Shown one piece after another: positions 6,721 through 15,623 of a stretch of 24,414 nucleotides of DNA (position 1 is the stretch's first letter; the number at the start of each line of letters is the position of its first letter). Origin of the DNA: UBA6164 sp964344895 (GTDB taxonomy: Bacteria > Patescibacteriota > Gracilibacteria > BD1-5 > UBA6164); assembly GCA_964344895.1 (NCBI GenBank), contig CAYFPB010000012.1, positions 1 to 24,414 of the forward strand, written 5' to 3'. The position numbers and the translations under genes are program-made. The notes beneath the pieces were generated by a model. It did no database searches and was not told the origin of the DNA. It saw nothing but the letters and a program-made list of their open reading frames with translations.

Positions 6721-8964
6721 ATGATTTTATTAAGAATACAAAACTTTTTTAAAAAACATAAAAAAACATTTTATTATGTATTTTTCTTTGCTTTAGTTTA
6801 TAGTTTTATGGTGGATAGTACTTTTGCAATGGATAAAGGTGAATTAGAAGAGCTTAAGAAAACTTTAGGTAACTGGGTTGAATGATGATTAAAAATGGTG
6901 AGTGTAATCGTTGCTTTACTTACTTATTTAGCAACAGTTTTCTTATCTCCATCATGGTTAAATGGTAGTTTATTTGGATTAAATACATATTTTAGAGAAA
7001 TCTGGATTTTAGTTTCAAATGTAGTGTATTTCATATTTGCATTTTTACTTATATGGATAGCGTTTATGAATATCATTTGAAAAAATGCAGATCAATATCA
7101 ATTAAAACAAGCTTTACCTAAGTTTATAGTATGAGTATTAATAGTACCTTTTTCATGGTTTTTAGTACAATTAATTTTATCAATATCAGCAATACTAACT
7201 GTTTGAGCTTTAAGTCTTCCTTTTTCTACTTTTGATAATTATAACTCAGAACTTAAAAAAGTAACAATACCACAAAATCTTATAATTGATTTTAGTTCTA
7301 TAGCTGCTACATGAGGTGAGGATTGAGCTAAAGCTTGAGAGGGGACAGGGGAGTGAGAATCTAAAAAAACTATAGATAAACAATTTATTAAACCAGATTG
7401 AAAGCCTATACCTGTTACTAATTTGACATGAGAAGGTAGTTCTATTACATCAATATTTTGAATAATATCTCTGTATAGTTATGGTATTTTATCCATAGAT
7501 GCTACAGATGATATTACTAGTGAACAGATTACACAAAATGTTACAAATTTATTTGATTTAGTAGTTAAAATAATTTTTGATTTCCTTTTTGTATTTATAT
7601 ATTCTATATTAATCATAGCTTTATGACTTGTACTCATGGTTAGATGAATATATATATGGATATATACTATGATGTCACCAGTGTTTGGTCTTATGTATTT
7701 TTTTGATAAAAAGGATTGATGATGAGATTGATTTTTTGCAAAATTTAACTTAAAAGAATTTATAGCTTTAGCTATGGTTCCTGTTTATACTATGCTTGCT
7801 TTAAGTTTTTGATTACTATTTTTATATATAGTATGAACATGAATGACAACTGCAGGATCTACTGATTGAGTACAAGTTACTACTAATAAATTAACTATCT
7901 GATGAGATGAAGGGCTTTCATTGATTTTCAAATGAACAACTGGTACTGTAAGTGAAAGTGTTTGATTCATGAAAGCATTATGAATATGAACTTTATGAGT
8001 TATATGATCTCTTATAATAAAAGTATTTGGTATAGTTGTCCTATGGTGAGCTGTAATGGCAGCACTTAGATCATCAGACATCACCAAAACAATCGTCCAA
8101 CCACTACATGACTTCTGAACAAAAGTATGATCAATTGCCACATCAGCACCAGCTAATGTACCAATATTTGGAGGACAAAGTATGAAGAGTATGGGGGCAT
8201 GAGCAGCAAATATACAATCTCATATTGATAGTGCTCAAAGTAAAAAATGACTTGAATTGGCTGAGCCTTTTATTTGATGAAATGAAAAGGATAAAAAATA
8301 CAGAGAATTAGGTACTAATGCTCCAAGTGATAAATTTGCAGCACATAGAAATGTTGAATCAATAATTTGAGTATGAGATTCTAAAGATATTTCTAATAGT
8401 ACAGAAGCTATTAAATGATTATCTAGAAATATTGAAAAAATGATGGAGTGAGGTCTTATTACTCGTAATACTGAAGTAGAAGAAGCATTGAATAAATTAC
8501 GTAATGCAAAATGAAATGCTCAAGCAGTTAGGGAAGCATTAGCAATATTTGATAGTAATTCAACAAATGATAATTATACAGTATTATGATGAAGTAAAAA
8601 AATTAGAGATGCATGACAAGTTGATGAGTATACATGAACTAAATGAGTTAAAAGTAGTAAAATTAATAAATTTGAAAGTCCTGAAATCATTGATTGATGA
8701 TATAAAGTACTTGGTATGAAGGTTAGTATTGAAAACTGAGTAGTAACAAATGACTGAGATTATAAAGAGTTTGCAAATAGGTTTATTGAACAATGACAAT
8801 TCTGATTATTAACACAAACAGAATTTAATAATAAACTTGATATGATGAGATTAACTGATCCTGAAAAAAAGAAATTTATAACAGAGATTAAAAAATATAT
8901 AAAAGATTGAAAGTATGTACAAGACTGATCATGAGATTGAAATTGATTATTTATAGAAGAATAA
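6721..8964 (+). CDS. large polytopic membrane protein, VirB6/TrbL-like (putative)
   Basis: 747 aa with a probable signal peptide (basic KKHKKT, hydrophobic YYVFFFALVYSFMV, then STFA). Roughly eight further hydrophobic spans follow, among them VSVIVALLTYLATVFL, ILVSNVVYFIFAFLLIWIAF, FIVGVLIVPFSWFLVQLIL, FDFLFVFIYSILIIALGLVL with RGIYIWIYTMMSPVFGLMYF, and a Val/Ile-rich pair near 7980-8050. A large hydrophilic C-terminal domain (about residues 480-747) has Lys/Asp/Gly-rich text. The Arg-hydrophobic-SP segment is reminiscent of VirB6/TrbL type IV secretion channel proteins. That is family pattern, not proof, and no other secretion gene is in the window. It has its own promoter and terminator. 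Confidence 0.7.
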
Positions 8965-8966
8965 AT

Positions 8967-9001
8967 AAAAAACTAAAATCCTTAAGGATTTTAGTTTTTT
9001 T
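8967..9001. terminator. bidirectional intrinsic terminator
   Basis: A nearly perfect palindrome: AAAAAACTAAAATCC, loop TTAA, and the complement with a T-run. It serves the + gene ending at 8964 and the - gene whose stop (8991-8993) is inside the right arm. Confidence 0.85.
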
Positions 9002-10184
9002 GTGAGAACTTTTCGATGAACTCATTTATTTCCATTATTTCAACACTATCATAGTTAAGTTTTTTGATTCAAAGTTTTTCTATGCTTGGGATGAGTAGAT
9101 ATTTTTTGTGTGAGTTTCAGATCTTAAGAAGTTTGTTTACTTCTTTTCTTAGTTCATCTTTTCTTGTTTCATAAGAAATATGAATATAAAGTTTTTCTTT
9201 ACTTGTTTCAAAAACTCTTTCACAGTAGAAACTGAAATCAAATTTTCAGTTGGTACCTCAATAAATAGTATAATTGTTATAGTATAGTATATTAAAAATC
9301 AAATTTTCAGTAAGAATATTTTTGTCTACATCAAAATTTAGTAAACTATTTCTTATTCAGTTATCAGTGAAATAATATTTAGCTTTTGATGCAATAGTTT
9401 TGTTTGTCTTTAAATCAAATTTGAAAACTTTTTTAATTATTCTAGATTGAATAGAGTAGTCTATATAATCGATAATAGTTTTTAGAGAAATATTTTTTAC
9501 TTCATTTACTATTGAGTGAAACTCTCTATATGAAAGATAAGTATCTATTTTTCATAATGTTGTTAATGTATAGACATATAAATCTATATTTTTCACTGAA
9601 AAACCTTTACATATATCATGTAATAAAATATCACTAGTACTAAGCTTTAAAAATCTTTTCTTTTGGAATTCTTGCTCTAAGATATTTATATTGTATGATG
9701 CTCCATAATAAGATATTTCTTCAATTTTGTTATAGTTTATATTATTGTAACTAGCTCAAATTTCTATTTCATCAACACCTCAAATAACTACATTATTTCA
9801 AATTAAAATTACTTTGTATCATTCATTGTATATTTTTTCAATAAAATCTTTGATTCATTCTATGTTGTAGACATTCTCTAAAATAACTATTTTAGGTCTT
9901 TTGTATATCTGTACATACTTATTTAGTAAAATTTCTACATCTTGATTATTTTTGATTGTTTCATCTAAATCATCATTTTTATTAAAATAAAAATATCAAG
10001 CTTCCGTTTTGGTTTTATTTAAAAATTCTTTTATAAAGTTAAGTTTTCAAAAGTTTCTAAGTCACTTTATAATTACAATTCTTTTTTCATTTAAGATACT
10101 TGCAACTTGCTCAATTTTTAGGGTATTTGTATCAATAAATGATTCTTTATTTAAAATAAAAAAATTAAGTCTATTTTTTTTCAT
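8991..10184 (-). CDS. AAA/DUF4143-type ATPase with degenerate nucleotide motifs
   Basis: 397 aa. The layout follows the archaeal-type ATPase (AAA_14) plus C-terminal DUF4143 nuclease-like domain: LNEKRIVIIKGLRNFGKLNF at the P-loop site (residues about 33-52), PKIVILENVYNIEGIKDFI at the Walker B site, a central winged-helix part (CKGFSVKNIDLYVYTLTTLG), and KYYFTDNGIRNSLLNF with ENLIFNILYYNNYTIYGG near the C-terminus. The P-loop lacks the Thr/Ser after GK (GKLN), the Walker B carboxylates are replaced (ILEN rather than LDE), and the usual GKEIDFV of DUF4143 reads GKFDFSF. ATP hydrolysis may be lost. Its role is unknown; it is convergent with the membrane-protein gene. Confidence 0.75.
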
Positions 10185-10357
10185 GATAATTTTATAATTA
10201 TATAAGTAAAGATGTATAAAAATATAAAAAATACAATTTCTATAAAAATAATATTTAAAAATACAAAAAGTCAATTAAAAAATAGAATTTTAGTTATTTT
10301 TACTTTATTTTTTCTTATTTTTGTATATAATAATAAAAATATTTATTAAAATAATGT
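10185..10357. other. divergent intergenic region, AT-only
   Basis: 173 nt between the divergent ATPase and argS. It is almost entirely A/T. A TATAAT (10326-10331) 27 nt before the argS ATG is a likely -10 box, without a convincing -35. No ORF, RNA or repeat is recognised. Confidence 0.5.
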
Positions 10358-12124
10358 ATGGAAGAAAAATTAATAGAATTAATACATAAGGTATTATTAG
10401 AAAAATATAATATAGATTTGTCTGAGATAAAACTAGAAACACCACCAAAAAAAGAATTATGAGATTTTGCTTTTGGTTGTTTTGTTTTAGCTCGTGATTT
10501 AAAAAAATCTCCAGCAATTATATCTGAAGAATTAATAGATTTATTAAAAGGAAGTTATTTAATAAAAGAGCTAAATTCCGCTTGACCTTATTTAAATATT
10601 AAATTAAACAAAGATATTTATACTAAACAGTTTTATGAATTATACAGTAATAAATCTGAATTGGTTAAAAAAATATGAGAATGAAAAACTATTGTTATTG
10701 ATTATATATGAGCAAATGTTTGAAAGCCTATGCATATAGGGCATATGTGTACTCCAAACATATGACAAGTGCTTGTAAATCTATATAGAAAACAATGATA
10801 TAATGTAGTATCTGATAGTCATATTTGAGATTGGTGAATTATATTTGGTAAGCTTATTTTAGCTTACAAGTTATGGTGAGATGAGTCAAAATTAAAAGAA
10901 AATGCAGTTGATTACTTACTTGAAATGTATGTAAAAATAACTGAAGAAGTTGAAAAAAATGAGGACTTAGAACAAAAAATAAGAGATGAGTTTAAATTAT
11001 TATCTCAGTGAAATGAGGAGTCTGTAGAATTATGGAGAGAATTTACAAGATATTCTATTGATGCTATGCAGATAATGCTTGATAGATTAAATATTAAATC
11101 AGATTACAATATTTGAGAAAGTTTTTATGAATGACTGGGGTTACCAAAAATGGAAGATTATCCTGATTTAAAATGGGGAATGTCAGAAATTGTAAAAGAA
11201 TTAATTGAGAAGAAAATTGCTGTAAAAAATGAAGATAACTCAGTTTGAGTAACTTTTGAGGATGAATTAAAAATTCCAAGCTGTATTTTACAAAAAAGAG
11301 ATGGGACTCACTGATATTTAGCTTCAGATCTAGCAGCCATAAAATATAGGATGGATAACTGGAGTCCAGAAAAAATTGTTTATTTTGTAGACTCAAGACA
11401 GCAATTGCATTTACGTCAAGCTTTTATTATAGCTCAAAGAGCATGATGGATAGGAGAGACTGAATTATTTCATGCTTATAATTGATTTATAAGTTTGAAA
11501 GATGGAGCTATGTCTACACGTAAGTGAAGAATCATAAAACTAGATGCTTTACTTAATGAAGCAGAATCAAGAGCAGAAAAAATTATACTAGAAAAAAGAG
11601 ATGACATTACTTGAGAAGAATTAAGTAATCTAAGTAAGATTATATGAATTTGAGCTATTAAATACTGATACTTAAAAAAATCAAGAGAAACAGATATTGT
11701 CTTTGATTGGGATGAGTTTATGACTTTTGAATGAAATTCATGACCATATATTCAATATGCTTATGTGAGAGCTAGAAGGGTATTAGAGAAATCTGATTGT
11801 AATATTATTTCTCCTACTAGTGGGGAATGTTATGAAAAGATAGAGGGTGGATTTGATAATGATAATGAAACAAATCTTGTAAAAATTATAAATAATTATA
11901 ATGAAGTATTAAAAGAGGTAGCAGAGAAAAATATGCCTCATATATTATGTAAATATAGTTATGAATTAACAAAAGCATTTAATGCTTTTTATAATAATGT
12001 TTGAATCCTTAATGAAGAGGATGAAAATAAAAAAATATTAAGATTGCAACTTGTTAATTTATTTAGTTTAATATTAAAAGAATCATTTGAAATTTTATGA
12101 ATAAAGATGCCTGACAAAATGTAA
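10358..12124 (+). CDS. argS: arginyl-tRNA synthetase
   Basis: 588 aa, a complete class I ArgRS that charges tRNA(Arg). Seen: the N-terminal Arg_S domain (ETPPKKELGDFAFGCFVLAR), the catalytic signature DYIGANVGKPMHIGHMCTPN with HIGH at residues 126-129, SDSHIGDWGIIFGKL, YLASDLAAIKYRMDNW, and VDSRQQLHLRQAF. The KMSK-loop equivalent is AMSTRKG (Met385). The C-terminal anticodon-binding all-alpha domain includes NSGPYIQYAYVRARRVLEK and ends in the typical GIKMPDKM. The ATG at 10358 is preferred because the ATG at 10354 is out of frame. The methyltransferase gene overlaps the last 28 nt, and a palindromic element starts directly at the stop codon. Confidence 0.97.
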
Positions 12125-12828
12125 CCCCTCCTAACCTCCCCTTGTCAGGGGAGGAAATAATTAATAATAAAAATATAGTAGATTATAATAATTTTGCAAA
12201 AACATTTTCTAGTTCAAGAAAAAAATTAAAATGGGAAGAGATTAATTATTTCTTATCATTTTTAGAAAATAATAATGATATAAAAATACTTGATATTTGA
12301 TCTTGAAATTGAAGATTTTTATCACATATAAAAGATAGGGAATTAGATTATTTAGATTATTTATGAGTTGATTTATCTGAATGATTATTAGAAGAAGCTA
12401 GTTTGTTACATCCTGAAGCAAGGTTCCTACATTTAAATATGATAGAATTAGATAAAATAAAAGATAGATTTAATAGTATATTTTTTATAGCATCTTTCCA
12501 TCATTTAAATGATATTGAAAGTAGGGAAAGTGTTTTGAGAAAAGCTTATGATATTTTAGAGGATTGATGATATATGTATATGACAAATTGGTCACTTGAA
12601 AGTGAATTAAATAAGCAAAAATATAAGTATAGTTATATAAAATGAACAAAAAATAAGTTTTGAAGTAAGGATTTTGATATAAAAATATGAGAATTTAGTA
12701 GATATTACCATTGTTTTGATCTAAAAGAATTAGAATATTTGTTTAATCGTACTTGATTTGATATAATAGAAAATAAAGAATTTGAAAATAAGAAAAATTT
12801 TATAAGTATCTTGCAAAAAAAAGGTTAA
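12097..12828 (+). CDS. Trm9/ALKBH8-like SAM-dependent methyltransferase
   Basis: 243 aa from an ATG inside argS (28-nt overlap); no other in-frame ATG precedes motif I. Residues 10-20 (TPPNLPLSGEE) come from a palindromic element. The family part starts at VDYNNFAKTFSSSRKKLKWEE. SAM motif I is ILDIGSGNGRFL (D66; all three Gly are UGA), then LGVDLSEGLLEEA, SIFFIASFHHLNDIESRESV, the post-motif LEDGGYMYMTNWS and SRYYHCFDLKELEYLF. The F-S-x-x-R...W, SFHHL and RYYHxF pattern is that of the Trm9/ALKBH8 group, which methylates modified wobble uridines in tRNA. Coupling to argS is suggestive, but the substrate is not shown by the sequence. Confidence 0.8.
12124..12156 (+). repeat. in-frame palindromic element, copy B (argS/methyltransferase junction)
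   Basis: ACCCCTCCTAAC followed by the hairpin CCTCCCCT-TGTC-AGGGGAGG. It begins at the last base of the argS stop and is read by the methyltransferase frame as TPPNLPLSGEE, the same phase as copy A. Confidence 0.85.
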
Positions 12829-12832
12829 TATA

Positions 12833-12848
12833 TAGTAGTATACTACTA
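12833..12848. promoter_or_regulatory. perfect 16-bp palindrome before rel
   Basis: TAGTAGTATACTACTA is perfectly self-complementary. It lies 5 nt past the methyltransferase stop and 23 nt before the rel ATG. It could be an operator or a small hairpin in the intercistronic leader; the function is not known. Confidence 0.5.
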
Positions 12849-12871
12849 CAATTTAATAAAAAATAACATTT

Positions 12872-15106
12872 ATGGTAGAAATAAGTAAAGAAACATATGA
12901 TAAAATAGATATACAGGTTGAAGGAATTGTTTCCAAAGTATTAAAGTATATGAATAATCTTAATGCTGATTTTATTAGGTCTGAAATTTTTAAAGCTTAT
13001 GAATATGCAAAAGATGCTCATCATCCAGACCTAAGGATGTCATGAGAACCTTATATTATTCATCCAGTTGAAGCTGTTGAAATACTATTAAGTTTGAAAC
13101 CAGATTTATATACAATTCAAGCTTGTTTTTTGCATGATGTTATTGAAGATACTCCTAAAACTAGAGATGATATATTTGAAGAGTTTTGAGAAGAGGTAGC
13201 TTTTTTGTGTGAATGAATGGAAAAATTATCCAAAGTAAAGTATAGATGAGAAGAAAGAACTATTTGAAGTCTTAGAAAAATGCTTATAGCTATGGCTGAA
13301 GATTTAAGAGTTATATTTATAAAACTAGCTGATAGGCTTCATAATATGAGGACCTTAGAGCATCAACCTAAAAAAGAAAAAAGAGAAAGAATTGCTTTAG
13401 AAACTTTAAATATTTATGCACCTATTGCTGATAGATTAGCCTTGTTTCAATTAAAAAATGCTTTAGATGAAGAATGTTTTAAAAATTTAGAACCAAAAAA
13501 GTATAAAAAAATAAAAAAAGAACTTGATGGTATTAGTGAAAATATTGAGCACTTTAGTAGTAATGCAAAAGAAAATATTGAAAAATTATTAGATTGAAAA
13601 GTTGATAATTATGAAATAGATGTAAGGGTAAAATCTGTTTATTCAATTTATAAAAAATTAACAAAAAAATGATTAACTTCAATACTTGATTTGTATGATC
13701 TTTTTTGAATGAGGATTATTGTAGAGTCAGAAGCTGATTGTTATAGAGTATTGTGATTAATACATTGAAAATGGACTCCATTGCCTAGAAGATTTAAAGA
13801 TTATATAGCTTTACCAAAACCAAATGGTTACAAGAGTTTGCATACTACAATTATGTGACTACTTAAATCTGAAAGAAAACAACCAACTGAAATTCAAATA
13901 AAGACCTATAAAATGAAGGAATATTCAGATTTATGAGTTGCTGCTCATTTTGAATATAAGGAAAAATGAAGTAGGATAGCAACTGAAATAGATTGGGTTA
14001 ATGAGCTTAAAGAAATAGTTAATTCTGTATGAGATAGTGATTTTGTTTGATCAATGAAAGTTGATGTATTTAAAGATAGAATATTTGTTTTTACACCAAA
14101 ATGAGATTTTATTAACTTGCCAGCTTGATCTACAGCTATTGATTTTGCTTATTATGTACATTCAGATTTATGAGATCATATAAGTTTAGCAAAGGTGAAT
14201 GAATCTGTTTATCCATTAGATAAAGAATTACATAATTGAGATGTAGTTGAAGTGATTATTGATAAAAATAAAAAACCAAATCCTCTATGGATATCATTTG
14301 TTAAAACAGTAAAAGCTAAGAATAGAATAAAAGGATATCTTAAAAAAGAAGATAAAGAACTGCATAGAGAAAGATGAAAAGAAATAATGAATAAATATTT
14401 AGAAAAAGCTTGATTAGGAGTTTTTGATAAAGATTATTCTATATTGAAATCACTTGATTGAGTTGTTAATTCAAAAGAAAAGAGATTGCTTATATTGGAA
14501 CAAATATGAAATTTTAGTATAAATCCTTCTGCTATTATAAAAAAGATATTAAAGGATAGAAATCTATTGAATGATTCAAAACAAGATCTAGAAAAAGATG
14601 AATTAGATAGTGAAGAGAAAAAAACAAGTAGAAAAACTTTAAGTGAAAAAATAATTATTTGATGAGAATATGATTTACCATATAGATTGTGAGCTTGTTG
14701 TAAAAAAATTATTGGTAAGGATATAGTTGCTCATATAAATAATAAATGAAAAATTATTGTTCATAGTAGAGATTGTGAAGTATTAGACGGTGTAAACAAA
14801 GAAAGATTATTGTCAGCTTATATAGAATGAACTTGAGATGACTTTATTATTGTTACTTTAGAATTAATTTTTAGAAATAAGATTTGAGTATTAAAGGAAT
14901 TAAGTGATATTATTTACTCTATGTGAATAGATGTTGATGGTATTAGTACAGATAAAATATCTTCTGATAAAACAAAAATAGATTTAAGATTAAAAATACT
15001 TGATTATGATTATTTAGTAATTGATAGATTAGTTGATAGATTGAATTTAAAGTTTAAGGAGGCTTTGGTTAGTTCAGAGACTTTAAGAATAAAAAAAGTT
15101 TGATAA
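12872..15106 (+). CDS. rel: bifunctional (p)ppGpp synthetase/hydrolase (Rel/SpoT)
   Basis: 744 aa, full-length long RSH. HD hydrolase domain: YIIHPVEAVEILL, HDVIED at residues 88-93, and LADRLHNMRTL, all catalytic positions present. Synthetase domain: YDLFGMRIIVES, RFKDYIALPKPNGYKSLHTT with RFKD at 307-310, then EIQIKTYKM and GVAAHFEYKEKG. The RxKD motif is the form found in bifunctional enzymes, whereas synthetase-only RelA has ExDD. The TGS domain is DRIFVFTPKGDFINLPAGST, then a zinc-finger/helical part with ACCKKIIGKDIVA, and a C-terminal ACT domain (ITLELIFRNKIG-like). It makes and degrades the stringent alarmone on the ribosome. Stop is TAA after a terminal UGA Gly. Confidence 0.96.
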
Positions 15107-15108
15107 AA

Positions 15109-15141
15109 AAAATCCAAAACATATATGTTTTGGATTTTTTT
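15109..15141. terminator. bidirectional intrinsic terminator between rel and rpsO
   Basis: AATCCAAAAC, loop ATATAT, GTTTTGGATT, flanked by A- and T-runs. It serves rel and the convergent rpsO. Confidence 0.85.
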
Positions 15142-15410
15142 TATTTTCTAAGATTTAATTTTTCTAGAATAGAATTATATTTTTCTGGGTCTTTTCTTTT
15201 TAAGTAAGAAAGAAGTTTTCTTCTTTTAGCTACTTTTAATAAAATACCTCTTCTAGAGTGATTATCTTTTTTGTGTTCTAATAGGTGATCTTTTAGGTTT
15301 TCAATTTCTGCAGTAAGTATAGCAATTTGTACTTCTGTAGAACCAGTATCTCCTGATTTAGCTCAAAAATCTTTTACTATTTTTGCTTTAGAGTCTTTAG
15401 TAACAGCCAT
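15141..15410 (-). CDS. rpsO: ribosomal protein uS15
   Basis: 89 aa, exactly the usual S15 length. Seen: VKDFGAKSGDTGSTEVQIAI (conserved GDTGS-EVQIA), LTAEIENLKDHLLEHKKDNH, SRRGILLKVAKRRKLLSYLK and KYNSILEKLNLRK. It is a primary 16S rRNA-binding protein of the small-subunit platform (helices 20-22). Only one UGA codon is used. It has its own promoter and a 67-nt leader, which may be the site of S15 feedback control. Confidence 0.97.
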
Positions 15411-15477
15411 AATAATAAGTATTTTTAAAGAATAAAATATACATAAACCGGAAAAATACACCAGTAAATGCAAGAGT
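15411..15477 (-). promoter_or_regulatory. rpsO leader with a small hairpin
   Basis: The leader is unusually long for this window. On the minus strand it contains ACTGG...CCGGT (plus-strand 15451-15455 and 15437-15441), a 5-bp stem with one G-U pair around a 9-nt U-rich loop. S15 autoregulatory sites are varied in bacteria, so this is only a candidate. Confidence 0.3.
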
Positions 15478-15504
15478 ATTATATAAAAAAAATATTTTTT
15501 GCAA
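15478..15504 (-). promoter_or_regulatory. probable rpsO promoter
   Basis: On the minus strand, TTTGCAA (15499-15505) and TATAAT (15478-15483) are separated by about 15 nt. The flanks are A/T only. The remaining intergenic stretch to murL (15505-15611) shows nothing but the tandem repeat at the murL start. Confidence 0.55.
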
Positions 15505-15591
15505 ATAAAAAATAAAAAAAAGTTTATATATGATAGTATAAATTAAATTTGATTTTATTTTTATTTGTATAAAATTAGTAAGATATTTATA

Positions 15592-15623
15592 AAAAATGAA
15601 ATTGATAAAAAATGAAATTGATG
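15592..15623 (+). repeat. tandem 16-nt duplication over the murL start
   Basis: AAAAATGAAATTGAT occurs twice back to back (15592-15606 and 15608-15622), each followed by a single differing base. Each copy carries an ATG. The first ATG (15596) is out of frame and runs into a TAA; the second (15612) is in frame with murL. Confidence 0.8.

Noticed and set aside
7337..7357. G-rich patch (GAGAGGGGACAGGGGAG) inside the membrane-protein gene, possibly a decayed palindromic element
   Set aside because: It lacks the paired C-rich arm and does not align with the reverse complement of the coding element over more than short G-runs; kept only as a curiosity.
7785..8141. 118-codon open frame on the minus strand
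   Set aside because: It lies inside the membrane-protein gene, is opposite a well-supported frame, and shows no family-like sequence. It arises because UGA-rich + text has few minus-strand stops.
12097..12124. argS/methyltransferase overlap as a frameshifted fusion
   Set aside because: ArgRS ends with a normal C-terminus and the methyltransferase has its own ATG; a 28-nt overlap is ordinary for a coupled operon.
15592..15623. Start of a CRISPR or longer tandem array
   Set aside because: Only two back-to-back copies of 16 nt without spacers; no CRISPR array or cas gene is present anywhere in the window.
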